NCBI GenBank assembly: GCA_001730095.1
Contig: MDLF01000063.1
Location: 1 to 64,000, forward strand
DNA from: Rhodobacteraceae bacterium (ex Bugula neritina AB1)
Lineage (GTDB): Bacteria; Pseudomonadota; Alphaproteobacteria; Rhodobacterales; Rhodobacteraceae
Direction: 5' to 3'
Length of the DNA stretch: 64,000 bases
The position numbers and the translations under genes are program-made. The notes under the pieces were generated by a model. That model saw only the letters and a program-made list of their open reading frames with translations, ran no database searches and was not told the DNA's origin. Shown piece after piece: positions 9,771 to 18,227 of the stretch. Positions within the stretch are counted from its first letter, which is position 1. Every line of letters starts with the position of its first letter.

Positions 9771-10426
9771 TGCCGGTGCGCCCGGTTCCCGGTGTGGCTT
9801 CGGTTGCCCAGCCGCAGGACGGCAAGCTGTTTGCCCCTTCCGCCGTGCGCAACAGCGAAGCGATCTGTGATCTTCTGGCCCGGTTTGCACCTCCGCAGGG
9901 CCGCGCCCTGGAGATTGCCAGCGGCACCGGCCAGCACGCTGTGGCCTATGCCAGCCGCCTGCCCGGCCTGATGTGGCAGCCATCTGAGGTGGACGCCATC
10001 CGCCGCGCCAGTATTCAGGCCTATGCCGATGAAACCGGGCTTCCCAACATCGCAGCCCCTGTGATGCTGGATGCCACTGCCCCCGGCTGGGGGGCCGATC
10101 ATGCAGGCCAGGACCTGATTGTTCTGGTGAATCTTTTGCATCTGATCAGCACGGACGAAGCCCGCACCCTGATCCGCGAGGCCGCCGCGGCCCTCGCTCC
10201 CGACGGCCTGTTCGTGATCTATGGCCCCTTCCTGCGCAGCGGAGAGCTGATCAGCGACGGTGACCGTGCCTTCCATGCAGCCCTCACCACCCATGACCCG
10301 GAAACCGGCTACAAAGACGACACCGCGGTCACCACCTGGCTGCAGTCCGAAGGGCTGAAACTGGTTCAGACGGTGGAGATGCCTGCCAATAACCTCGCGC
10401 TGGTGGCTGCAAAACCCGCAAATTAA
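9770..10426 (+). CDS. DUF938-family SAM-dependent methyltransferase
   Basis: 218-residue protein of the DUF938 family. RNSEAICDLLARF and LEIASGTGQHA give the SAM-binding motif I, WQPSEVD motif II, and LVNLLHLIS the post-motif region. No substrate is known for this family. The start codon overlaps the stop of the preceding flavoenzyme (TGATG), pointing to translational coupling and perhaps a shared metabolite. Confidence 0.85.
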   Translation: MPVRPVPGVASVAQPQDGKLFAPSAVRNSEAICDLLARFAPPQGRALEIASGTGQHAVAYASRLPGLMWQPSEVDAIRRASIQAYADETGLPNIAAPVMLDATAPGWGADHAGQDLIVLVNLLHLISTDEARTLIREAAAALAPDGLFVIYGPFLRSGELISDGDRAFHAALTTHDPETGYKDDTAVTTWLQSEGLKLVQTVEMPANNLALVAAKPAN

Positions 10427-10448
10427 ACGCCTCTTTCCGGCTTGCGCG

Positions 10449-11297
10449 CTATCCGCCCCGCACCTCGTGAAGGCCGCGGACCACCTGGCGGATATGCTCC
10501 AGCGCCGGGTTGTCCGGCAGATGAAGCGCCCGGCAGCTGAGATGGATCTCCGGCGCGCCTTGCACCAGATGCAGCGCGCCCGCCGCCAGTGCTTCAGCCA
10601 CCATACAGGCTGGAAAATACCCCATGCCGCCGCGTCCTTGCAGGTAACGCAATCCCATCAGGGCATTGCCCAGCACGATATGCTGGCGGCGGCGGGCCGG
10701 CAGCACATCGTGCAGCTGCGCATCATATTCCGCCCCAAATTCCAGATTGATGAACAAGGGCAGCGCATCCTGTCCCAGCCGCAGCGGGCGGTCCGCCACC
10801 AGCACCAGCCGCTCCGGCGGCAGCTCCTGTGCGGTCAGCCGCGTGCCTGGCGGCACCTCGTTCACGATCGCCACATCCAGCAGGCGGCGGGCCACCGCCT
10901 CGCCCATGTTCATTGTATGGTCATAGTTCAGGGTGAACGGCACCGTGCCCTGCACTTCCTCCAGCCAGACCGCCACATCAACCAGCAAAGGATCCCAAAC
11001 CGACAGCTGCGCCCCCAGCCGCAAAGGCACCTGCCCCGCCAGACTGGCCTTCAGATCACCGGAGACAAACTCCCAGGTGCGCATCATCTGCTCGGCATAG
11101 GGCAGAAACTGGCGCCCCGCCATGCTCAGCCGCGTGCCACCGGGGCCGCGTTCAAACAACGGCGTGCCAAGTGCGGCCTCCAGCGCCTTGATCCGGGCGC
11201 TGACGGTGGTCTGGGTCACGTTCAACGCCCGGGCCGCAGCGTGAAAACTGCCCGCGGTCTCGATTGCCAGAAAGGTTTTGAACGCGCTGATCTGCAT
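10449..11297 (-). CDS. LysR-family transcriptional regulator
   Basis: 282 residues with an N-terminal winged helix (FKTFLAIETAGSFHAAARAL, TQTTVSARIKALE, GTPLFERG) and a C-terminal effector-binding region. The ATG at 11297 matches the usual LysR N-terminus; a TTG at 11306 lies closer to an AAGGA and is possible. The gene is divergent from the HD-domain gene at 11397, with a 99-base shared promoter region, the classic arrangement of a LysR regulator and its target. It converges on the methyltransferase gene. Confidence 0.9.
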   Translation of the reverse strand: MQISAFKTFLAIETAGSFHAAARALNVTQTTVSARIKALEAALGTPLFERGPGGTRLSMAGRQFLPYAEQMMRTWEFVSGDLKASLAGQVPLRLGAQLSVWDPLLVDVAVWLEEVQGTVPFTLNYDHTMNMGEAVARRLLDVAIVNEVPPGTRLTAQELPPERLVLVADRPLRLGQDALPLFINLEFGAEYDAQLHDVLPARRRQHIVLGNALMGLRYLQGRGGMGYFPACMVAEALAAGALHLVQGAPEIHLSCRALHLPDNPALEHIRQVVRGLHEVRGG

Positions 11298-11396
11298 GGC
11301 AATCAATATTTCCTTTCAGGCTGAGCAAATCAATTCATTTTCCCGCTCAGAACTGGCTTGCTACCCTGCCAGCAGATCAACCAAAGGACCGCCCCA

Positions 11397-11987
11397 ATGC
11401 TGGACAAAAGCCACAAGCCAACCTGGACCAGTTTCACTGAAACCACCGCCGAGGACTGGAAGGCCGTCGAAGCCTATGAGGAGGCCTACAACGCCGCTCT
11501 GCCTGACCGCATTCTCGATGCGATCCGCTCGCTGGACGAGGATTGGACCCCCTACCCGGTGAACCGCTACCAGCACAGCCTCCAGGCCGCGACCCGCGCC
11601 TGGGTGGATGGCGCCGATGACGAGATTATCGTCGCCGCGCTGGTGCATGACACCGGCGACATCCTGTCCCCCTACAACCATGGCGAGCTGTCGGCGGCGA
11701 TGATGAAGCCTTATGTCAGCGAGAAAACCTATTGGATTCTCAAGCACCACTGCGTGTTCCAGGGCTTCTACTACAACCACCACTTCGGCGGCGACCGCAA
11801 TGCGCGCGATAAATACCGCGACAGCCCATACTGGGAAGACTGCCGCTATTTCTGCGAAGAATACGACCAATGCGCGTTTGACCCGGAGTATCCCACCAAG
11901 CCGCTGGAATTTTTCGAGCCGATCCTGCGCAAGGTGCTGTCGCGCGGCGGAGGTCACATGGAACTGGCAGAGACAGCACAAGACTGA
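11397..11987 (+). CDS. HD-domain protein, possible diiron oxygenase (PhnZ/MIOX-like)
   Basis: 196-residue HD-superfamily protein. Metal-ligand candidates are His60 (RYQHS), His84-Asp85 (LVHDTGD), His95 (YNHGE) and His117/118 (LKHHCVFQG), with Asp residues near the YDQCAFDPEY block. The spacing H...HD...H...H...D resembles PhnZ, TmpB and myo-inositol oxygenase, where two irons drive oxidative cleavage, but simple phosphohydrolases share part of it. ATG 11397 has AAAGGA nine bases upstream. The divergent LysR gene probably controls it. A strong structured element follows 30 bases after the stop. Confidence 0.75.
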   Translation: MLDKSHKPTWTSFTETTAEDWKAVEAYEEAYNAALPDRILDAIRSLDEDWTPYPVNRYQHSLQAATRAWVDGADDEIIVAALVHDTGDILSPYNHGELSAAMMKPYVSEKTYWILKHHCVFQGFYYNHHFGGDRNARDKYRDSPYWEDCRYFCEEYDQCAFDPEYPTKPLEFFEPILRKVLSRGGGHMELAETAQD

Positions 11988-12015
11988 CCCTGCCAGTCAG
12001 GTTTTGCGCCGGGCT

Positions 12016-12112
12016 GCGCCCGTCGCCACGGGCCAGGCAGGCCGCGCCTTCGGCGCGGCCTGCCTGGCCCAACGGGAACCTTCGGATGTCACATCCGAAC
12101 GGTGACGGGCGG
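12016..12112 (+). other. Three-way-junction inverted-repeat element between two genes
   Basis: An outer pairing of CGCCCGTCGCC (12017-12027) with GGTGACGGGCG (12101-12111), one G-T pair, encloses two hairpins. The first is a perfect 19-base stem (12030-12048 with 12052-12070, loop TTC). The second is TTCGGATGT/ACATCCGAA (12081-12089 with 12091-12099). There is no T run. It may be a terminator for the HD gene, a folded RNA, or a dispersed palindromic repeat of the genome. The structure is read directly from the sequence; its role is unknown. Confidence 0.65.
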
Positions 12113-12207
12113 GAGGAGACCCCCGTGTTGAACCGCAGCCCCTACCGCCTTACAACCTTGCAACAGTCTTAGGTGAATGGCCTGACGTCTGGAAGGAACG
12201 CCCTTAC

Positions 12208-12624
12208 ATGATTGCCTATGTCACATTTGGCGCGGATGACCTGTCCCTTGCGAAACGCTTCTATTCTGCATTCCTGCCTCCCCTCGGCTACAGCCTAGAG
12301 GAGGGTCCAGAAGGGCTGAGTTTCGCGCTGCCGGTTCCGCCGGGCCAATCTCCCGTTCTGCCCGATTTCTACGTCAAACCAGCCTTTGACGGGCGCCAGG
12401 CCTCGGCTGGCAACGGGTCGATGGTCGCCTTCCAGGCGCGCAACCAAAAGCAAGTGCGCGACCTACATGCCGCCGCTCTTGCCGCAGGCGGCTCTGACGA
12501 AGGTCCACCGGGATTTCGGGCCACTTACGGGCCGCGCTTCTATGTTGGCTACCTGCGTGACCCCCAAGGCAACAAGATCGCGCTGTTTTCAAGTGATCCA
12601 AGCGAACCGGGACGGGATGGATAG
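12208..12624 (+). CDS. VOC-family (glyoxalase fold) protein
   Basis: 138-residue VOC-fold protein. IAYVTFGADDLSLAKRFYSA is the first motif, SAGNGSMVAFQA the central strand and YVGYLRDPQGNKIALFS the closing strand. It shares its layout with the VOC gene at 5373 (FDGxxASxGNGxMVxF, then GPRF and GNK), so the two are paralogues. AAGGA lies upstream of the ATG. The substrate is unknown. The gene stands alone on its strand. Confidence 0.85.
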   Translation: MIAYVTFGADDLSLAKRFYSAFLPPLGYSLEEGPEGLSFALPVPPGQSPVLPDFYVKPAFDGRQASAGNGSMVAFQARNQKQVRDLHAAALAAGGSDEGPPGFRATYGPRFYVGYLRDPQGNKIALFSSDPSEPGRDG

Positions 12625-12713
12625 GACGGGCTGCGCAAACCACGGGCGCTCTCTGCCAGCCGAGGCTCTTCTGATTTGCCTTTCGCCTGACGCTGTGGAC
12701 AGCGTTGCGAGCG

Positions 12714-12968
12714 CTACCGCTCTGCCAACCAGGCAATTTCTTCCGTGGCATCAAACCCTTCCTCACCGAGCCGCAAAACTGCTTTCACGACAAGATCCGG
12801 GCCAACAGCCTGCGATTCTTCTGATGAAGCCACGGCTTCGAATTCATCAGGTGTACAGGTAAACAGGCTGCTGCGCGGGATGCTGTCCAGATACTCCGTA
12901 AAGCCAGCACGCTGCAAAACCTTAGAGGCCAGCTCTAGCGAGCCTGCGCATAGATTGCCGAAAGTCAT
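12714..12968 (-). CDS. Hypothetical small protein, weakly supported
   Basis: An 84-residue frame starting at ATG 12968, with GGA and GAGG just upstream. The product is acidic and helix-like (LELASKVLQRAGFTEYLDSI, then DLVVKAVLRLGEEGFDATEE) and has ordinary amino-acid composition, unlike the shadows around it. No family was recognised. It occupies part of an otherwise empty 650-base gap between a VOC gene and the dimethylglycine dehydrogenase gene. Confidence 0.35.
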   Translation of the reverse strand: MTFGNLCAGSLELASKVLQRAGFTEYLDSIPRSSLFTCTPDEFEAVASSEESQAVGPDLVVKAVLRLGEEGFDATEEIAWLAER

Positions 12969-13153
12969 CCTCGTTCCATGCAGAAAATGCCTCTCTACTT
13001 GGAGGCATCTTTGATGGATGCAACGGACAACTGCGAGCTGCCTGCCGACATGTGTGTTTTCAGGGTGTGGAAGCCAGGGTGGATAGTCCAAACACATCAG
13101 CATGAGCCGTTCACTTTGCCCTGTGCAAGCACGAAGATTGCCCCCCCAACAAG

Positions 13154-13187
13154 AATAGCCCCGGCACATTGGCCGGGGCTATTTTTT
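13154..13187 (+). terminator. Strong intrinsic terminator with no obvious upstream gene
   Basis: AATAGCCCCGGC and GCCGGGGCTATT form a perfect 12-base stem around ACATTG, followed by a T run (13182-13187). Its orientation fits a plus-strand transcript, but the nearest plus-strand gene ends over 500 bases upstream. It may end an unannotated small RNA or a long trailer of the VOC gene. Confidence 0.75.
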
Positions 13188-13248
13188 CGCTTCTGTATGG
13201 TTCGGGGCTCCGCCCGTGATGTCCTCAACCCGTCCCTCAGACGGTAGG

Positions 13249-13268
13249 CCGGCCCCCGAAGGGGCCGG
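13249..13268 (-). terminator. Hairpin downstream of the dimethylglycine dehydrogenase gene
   Basis: CCGGCCCC and GGGGCCGG pair around CGAA, directly after the minus-strand stop at 13277. A second small hairpin (CCGTC/GACGG, about 13231-13244) follows. No T tract. Confidence 0.55.
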
Positions 13269-13276
13269 ACCGGAAA

Positions 13277-15787
13277 TCACCCATTCTGGCGGATGGTCTC
13301 GTTCTTCGGATCATAGGGGCTGTCGCAGGTGACAACCGCGTCCCACAGCTGGTCCAGCATCTTGACCTTCAGCTTGGTGCCTTCGACCGCGATCTCAGGC
13401 GTGACATAGCCCATGCCGATGGATTTCTCGAAAGCAACCGAGTAACCGCCGGATGTCAGACGGCCCACGCGCGTGACGCCATCTTCCAGATACAGCGCTT
13501 CGTGACCCCAGGGATCTGCATCCGCCGGGCCGTCGATCAGAACGGTGCAGCACTTAAAGCGCACGCCGGTCTCTTCTAGCTTGTCCTTGCCATGGAAGTC
13601 CTTGGACAAGTCGATAAAGCGCGGCAGGTCGGCTTCCAGTGGGGTCGCGTCGCGGCCCAGTTCGTTGCCGAAGGCGCGGTAGGATTTCTCCTGGCGCAGC
13701 CAGTTCTGGGCGCGGGCACCCACCAGCTTCATACCGTGCTTCTCGCCGGCTTTCTCCAGCAGGTCGAACAGGTAGTTCTGCATCTCGATCGGGTGATGCA
13801 GTTCCCAGCCCAGTTCACCGGTATAGGCCACACGGATCGCATTGACCGGGCACATGCCCAGTTCGATCTGCTTGGCAGACAGCCAGGGGAAGCGCTTGTT
13901 GGACAGTGCGGTTTCAGGATCGGCGTCGACGATCACCTCTTTCAGCACATCGCGGGACTTGGGGCCTGCGATGGCGAAGACGCCCCACTGGCTGGTCACA
14001 TCCTGAATCTCGATATAGCCGAACTCTTCCATCTTGTCTTCGGCGGCCTTGCGCAGGAAGTCCGCGTCATATTCGGTCCAGGCACCGGCGGAGACCAGAT
14101 AGTAGTTGTTCTCACCGTTGCGGACGATGGTGTATTCGGTGCGGGTGGTACCGGCAACAGTCAGCGCATAGGTCAGGTTGATGCGGCCAATCTTGGGCAG
14201 TTTGTTGCAGGTGAACCAATCCAGGAACTGGGTTGCACCGGGGCCTTTGACGATGTGTTTGGTAAAGGCGGTTGCGTCCACCAGGCCAACGCCTTCGCGG
14301 ATCGCCTTGGCTTCGTCCACGGCATGCTGCCACCAACCGCCGCGGCGGAAAGAGCGGGAGTCGTGGTCGAAGGTTTCAGGCGCATCGACAGGGCCGAAGT
14401 AGTTCGGACGTTCCCAGCCGTTGACCCAGCCGAACTGTGCGCCGCGGGCCTTCTGACGGTCATATGCCGGCGCGGTACGCAGCGGACGGCAGGCCGCGCG
14501 CTCTTCGTCCGGGTGATGCAGGATGTAGACGTGCTCATAGCACTCTTCGTTCTTGCGGGCCGCGAACTCGGTGGTCATCCAGTTGGAGGAGTAGCGTTTC
14601 GGGTCCAGCGATGCCATGTCGATCTCGGCTTCGCCATCGACCATCATCTGCGCCAGATAATAGCCGGTGCCGCCTGCGGCGGTGATGCCGAAGGAGAAGC
14701 CTTCTGCCAGCCACATGTTGCGCAGGCCCGGTGCCGGGCCAACCAGCGGGTTGCCGTCGGGCGTGTAGCAGATCGGGCCGTTGAAGTCGTCTTTCAGACC
14801 GGATTCGGCGCAGGACGGAACCCGCTCAGCCATTGCCATATACTGCTCGGCAATACGGTCCAGATCCAGCGGGAACAGGTCAGCACGGAAGCTGTCCGGC
14901 ACGCCGTGTTCGAACTGCGCCGGTGCGCCACGCTCATAGATGCCCAGGATCCAGCCGCCGCGCTCTTCGCGGGCATAGGATTCATTGTCGGCATCACGCA
15001 CAACGGGGTGCTCGGGGTTGCCCGCTTCACGCCATTTGACCAGCTCGGGGTCTTTGTCCATGACGATGAAAGTGTGCTCGACCGGGATGGCCGGCATTTT
15101 GATGCCCAGCATCTTGGCGGTGCGCTGCGCGTGGTTGCCGGATGCGGTCACGACGTGCTCGGCGGTGATCACCACCTGCTCATCGGAAGGCACCAGGTTG
15201 CCGCCTTTTTCGACCATCTTGGTGCAGGTGACTTCCCAATGGGTACCGGTCCAGTGGAAGGCATCGGCCTGCAGCTTGCGGTGGATCTCAACGCCGCGCT
15301 GACGAGCGCCCTTGGCCATCGCCTGGGTCACGTCTGCCGGGTTAATATAGCCGTCCTCGGTGTGGTAGATCGCACCTTTCAGGTCGCCGGTTTCGATCAG
15401 CGGCCAGCGCTCCTTGATCTGATCCGGGGTCAGCCACTCATAATCCACATCGCAGGTTTCCGCGGTGGAAGCATAGAGCATATATTCGTCCATACGCTCC
15501 TGGGTCTGCGCCATGCGCAGGTTACCCACCACGGCGAAACCAGCGTTCAGGCCGGTTTCTTCTTCCAGGGTCTTGTAGAAATCGACCGAGTATTTGTGGA
15601 TATGGGTTGTCGCATAGGACATGTTGAACAGCGGCAGCAGGCCTGCTGCGTGCCAGGTTGAGCCGGAGGTCAGCTCGTCACGCTCAATCAGCATGACGTC
15701 GTCCCAGCCGGCCTTGGCCAGGTGATAGGCAATCGAGGTGCCGACGGCGCCGCCGCCAACAACAAGTGCTTTGACTTGGGTTTTCAT
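13277..15787 (-). CDS. FAD-dependent GcvT-type oxidoreductase (dimethylglycine/sarcosine dehydrogenase family)
   Basis: 836-residue two-part enzyme. The N-terminal half is a DAO-type flavoprotein (ALVVGGGAVGTSIAYHLAKA, then GSTWHAAGLLP, the region of covalent or tight FAD binding in this family). The C-terminal half is a GcvT aminomethyl-transfer domain that in relatives passes the released one-carbon unit to tetrahydrofolate (GELGWELHHPIE, SYRAFGNELGRD, TSGGYS). It probably demethylates dimethylglycine or sarcosine from glycine betaine or choline, common osmolytes in the sea. ATG 15787 is preceded by GGAG; frames upstream to 15853 are not conserved in character. Exact substrate is not decided by sequence. 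Confidence 0.9.
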   Translation of the reverse strand: MKTQVKALVVGGGAVGTSIAYHLAKAGWDDVMLIERDELTSGSTWHAAGLLPLFNMSYATTHIHKYSVDFYKTLEEETGLNAGFAVVGNLRMAQTQERMDEYMLYASTAETCDVDYEWLTPDQIKERWPLIETGDLKGAIYHTEDGYINPADVTQAMAKGARQRGVEIHRKLQADAFHWTGTHWEVTCTKMVEKGGNLVPSDEQVVITAEHVVTASGNHAQRTAKMLGIKMPAIPVEHTFIVMDKDPELVKWREAGNPEHPVVRDADNESYAREERGGWILGIYERGAPAQFEHGVPDSFRADLFPLDLDRIAEQYMAMAERVPSCAESGLKDDFNGPICYTPDGNPLVGPAPGLRNMWLAEGFSFGITAAGGTGYYLAQMMVDGEAEIDMASLDPKRYSSNWMTTEFAARKNEECYEHVYILHHPDEERAACRPLRTAPAYDRQKARGAQFGWVNGWERPNYFGPVDAPETFDHDSRSFRRGGWWQHAVDEAKAIREGVGLVDATAFTKHIVKGPGATQFLDWFTCNKLPKIGRINLTYALTVAGTTRTEYTIVRNGENNYYLVSAGAWTEYDADFLRKAAEDKMEEFGYIEIQDVTSQWGVFAIAGPKSRDVLKEVIVDADPETALSNKRFPWLSAKQIELGMCPVNAIRVAYTGELGWELHHPIEMQNYLFDLLEKAGEKHGMKLVGARAQNWLRQEKSYRAFGNELGRDATPLEADLPRFIDLSKDFHGKDKLEETGVRFKCCTVLIDGPADADPWGHEALYLEDGVTRVGRLTSGGYSVAFEKSIGMGYVTPEIAVEGTKLKVKMLDQLWDAVVTCDSPYDPKNETIRQNG

Positions 15788-16015
15788 TCTCCGGCTCTCC
15801 AGCTTTGTGAGATTCTTGGCAGTGGTTATGCCTGCGCAGGCAAATCCGCGCAAAATCAGGCCGACGCAAAAACACCCAAAACCGACCTTGCGCGCCGCAG
15901 CATACCGGATTCAGACTGGTTTTCTGTGGCAGCAATGCCGGAAACGGCGTTTTTCTGCACATGCAAAAGGGGGCCGCGGCCCCCTGCACTTCGGTTTCAA
16001 GCTGACGGAAGACGG

Positions 16016-16354
16016 TCAGCACTCGGCAATATTGCCGCGACGGACGCAAACTGGCTGCTGCTCTGCCGCAGCGTTGCTCGCGGTACTGGCCACCTGCTCG
16101 CCGCCCCCCAGCAGACTGCTGCCGGAGCTGGAGACTTTTTGCCAGGCGGGCTGGCTGCTGTCCTGCCCGTATCGGCGCGCCCTTTCCTTGGCGGTACGCG
16201 CGCGGGCAAAACGGTCCTGCACGATGGTGCCGTAGTCGGTGGCGCTGAGATCCCCCCAATGCAGGCCGGCATCGCGGGTCTGAAAATAGTAATCCGCACC
16301 AATCACCGCCTGGGTGCTGAACACCAGGATGCCCATTGCTTTCTTCAGTCCCAT
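16016..16354 (-). CDS. Membrane-anchored protein of unknown function with Cx8C tail (short paralogue)
   Basis: 112 residues; no known family recognised. An N-terminal hydrophobic anchor (MGILVFSTQAVIGA) is followed by DYYFQTRDAGLHWGDLSA, an Arg/Ala-rich helix and a low-complexity linker. It ends CVRRGNIAEC, a Cx8C pair that could form a disulfide if periplasmic. The gene upstream (16503-17768) encodes a longer protein with the same N-terminal pattern and the same tail, so the two are paralogues. ATG 16354 has GGAGGG nine bases upstream. It precedes the dimethylglycine dehydrogenase gene by 228 bases, so joint transcription is not certain. Confidence 0.75.
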   Translation of the reverse strand: MGLKKAMGILVFSTQAVIGADYYFQTRDAGLHWGDLSATDYGTIVQDRFARARTAKERARRYGQDSSQPAWQKVSSSGSSLLGGGEQVASTASNAAAEQQPVCVRRGNIAEC

Positions 16355-16502
16355 CTTTCGCCCTCCGGTTTCGCAAGTTGCCAATTTTCTCCTGGCTGCA
16401 TTAACTAGAGCTTCAAAGGTGGTACAGAATTGAGGCGGCTTTCCGGCGCCCCTGAGGACAGGGAGCTAAAATTGTCTGGATTTCACAGCCGCCCCAAAAT
16501 GG

Positions 16503-17768
16503 TCAGTCGCAGGTCCGAACGGTGCCGCGACGGATACAGCCGCCGTCAGAGCTGCCGGAATTCTGCGCCAGCCCTTTGCTGACTATCACTTCGCTTGTCG
16601 GCGCGGCCTCGTCTTGAGGCAGACTGAGCAGCCCCTCCGTAAAAGACGCCAGCAAGCCAAAGCCGCCACCGTCTTGTGCAGCAGCGCCGCCAGCCTCAGG
16701 CTGCAGCGCAGCCTCATCAAGCTTGACTGCCCCCCCCTGTTCGATGAAAACCCCGGCCTCTGCCATCAGCCCAGCCCGGCCTTCGCGATAAGACGCCTCA
16801 AGCATCGCATCCAGGTCCGGGCTTTCGCCGTCGCTCACATCCATCGACAGCGCACCACCTGTGGAATTGTGCAAAAGCGTGCCTGCCATCAGCTTTCCAG
16901 GCTGGATACCTTCAATCTTCATCTGCACCGCCTTGGCCCGCATGGACTTTAGGTCGCGCTGCAGGTCCAGGATCGCCTTTGCCAGATCCAGCTCGGTCTC
17001 CAGCGGCACGAGAACATCATTGCCAACCACAGGCACCGGCTGCAGCATGAGGCTGTTCAAACCATCATAGTCGACAGCTGCAAGCAGGGTGCGGATCATA
17101 TTATCAGAAGCGTTCCCCGTCACCGTCACAACGGCGCGTTCAGCGAAGCCAAAACCGCCGGAAACGGCACGCAGGCCAGGAATTGGCGCGCCGCGGTCTG
17201 GTCCTACCTGATAGGCAACACCGCCAATCACTGCAAAGGGCTTTTTGTCGAACGAATCTATAGATATGCCCCCCATGGAGGCGGTCAACATGCCCTGAAG
17301 AGAGTTCTTGTCCGCCTGCCCGATCAGCCGAACGCTCAGGATCGCAATATCCTCATCGCTGCGATAACCCCAGCTGACGCTGTCTCGCTTCTTGGCCCAG
17401 CGCGCGACTTCCGCATTATCCAGCGCCTGATCCATGATATCGAAGCTGCCGACAGCCGTTCCCTCAGGCCCTGCTGCGGCCAACGCATAAGGTTGTTCTG
17501 CAAGGCTGAAACGCTCCATGCCTTCTGGTGCCTGTGGTAGATACATCTTGCCGCCCTGTTTCCAGCGCTGCAGCCTGTCCTTTTCTACTGCAGCTGCCTG
17601 GCGGTCTGCCCTGGCGCCGGCCACCCGGGTTTCAACCGTCGCGTAATAGGCCCCGGCCGTCAGTTGCCCCAGTTCCAGCCCAGCCCGCCGGCTCTGCTGT
17701 TCGTAGTCCACACCCAGAACGAGCAGGCCGCAAACAGCTGCGAACCCTGCGAGAGTCTTAACGCTCAT
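16503..17768 (-). CDS. Membrane-anchored protein of unknown function with Cx8C tail (long paralogue)
   Basis: 421 residues; no family recognised. The N-terminal anchor (LAGFAAVCGLLVLGV) leads into DYEQQSRRAGLELGQLTA, matching the short paralogue at G-DY--Q-R-AGL--G-L-A, then a helix rich in Arg and Ala. A central region of about 300 residues alternates beta-rich segments (FGFAERAVVTVTGNASDN) with helices and is absent from the short protein. The tail is CIRRGTVRTCD, again Cx8C. ATG 17768 follows GGAGATTTTC. It lies 148 bases upstream of the paralogue on the same strand. Periplasmic location is inferred from the anchor and cysteines. Confidence 0.75.
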   Translation of the reverse strand: MSVKTLAGFAAVCGLLVLGVDYEQQSRRAGLELGQLTAGAYYATVETRVAGARADRQAAAVEKDRLQRWKQGGKMYLPQAPEGMERFSLAEQPYALAAAGPEGTAVGSFDIMDQALDNAEVARWAKKRDSVSWGYRSDEDIAILSVRLIGQADKNSLQGMLTASMGGISIDSFDKKPFAVIGGVAYQVGPDRGAPIPGLRAVSGGFGFAERAVVTVTGNASDNMIRTLLAAVDYDGLNSLMLQPVPVVGNDVLVPLETELDLAKAILDLQRDLKSMRAKAVQMKIEGIQPGKLMAGTLLHNSTGGALSMDVSDGESPDLDAMLEASYREGRAGLMAEAGVFIEQGGAVKLDEAALQPEAGGAAAQDGGGFGLLASFTEGLLSLPQDEAAPTSEVIVSKGLAQNSGSSDGGCIRRGTVRTCD

Positions 17769-18227
17769 GAAAATCTCCGAACAAAATGCGATAAACCTTT
17801 CTGGTCTGCTAGTCAGAGAATTTGGCGAAAATAGGTCCATGCCGAGAACCAAATTGACTTCCACTCGTTCAAGTTGAGGCAAGCCTGATGTCTGAGTAAT
17901 GCCACCTCGACAACAATTGAGAGACCAGCACCAACAGAAACCCGCACAAGGTCAATGCGCTCATGCACCTCAACAGGCTGCGGCCCCACTTCAATGAGCG
18001 CACCGTAATGACAAAAGGCCGCCTCAACCTTGCAGTCCAGATCCATGACATGGACACAGGACATCGAGAAGGAAAGACATGCTTTCCTTGCCCAAAAGAT
18101 CCGGCATCGAAAAAAACCACAGCATGTACCTGCTGGCGGTCAAGGCACTGTTTGACCGGGCTGAAACAGAAAATTCTTGTCCTGTTTCTGCTGCAGAACT
18201 TGCACTCGCGGGGCTCGGATCCAGCGG
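17769..18227. other. Intergenic stretch with no supported gene
   Basis: 460 bases upstream of the long Cx8C gene and downstream of the FAD oxidase gene. A plus-strand frame at 18079 has AAGGAAAG before its ATG, but it runs about 100 bases into the oxidase gene on the opposite strand and resembles no protein. A minus-strand frame ending at 17869 has one hydrophobic segment and no other support. The promoter of the Cx8C gene should lie here. Confidence 0.4.

Noticed and set aside
12695..12735. tRNA-like string on the minus strand (TTGGCAGAGCGGTAGCGC)
   Set aside because: Resembles a D-arm, but no anticodon arm, T-arm or acceptor pairing follows; it also reads as the end of a small coding frame.
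13592..15661. 689-codon plus-strand open frame
   Set aside because: Antisense to the GcvT-type dehydrogenase gene, which shows clear family motifs; no motif in the antisense product.
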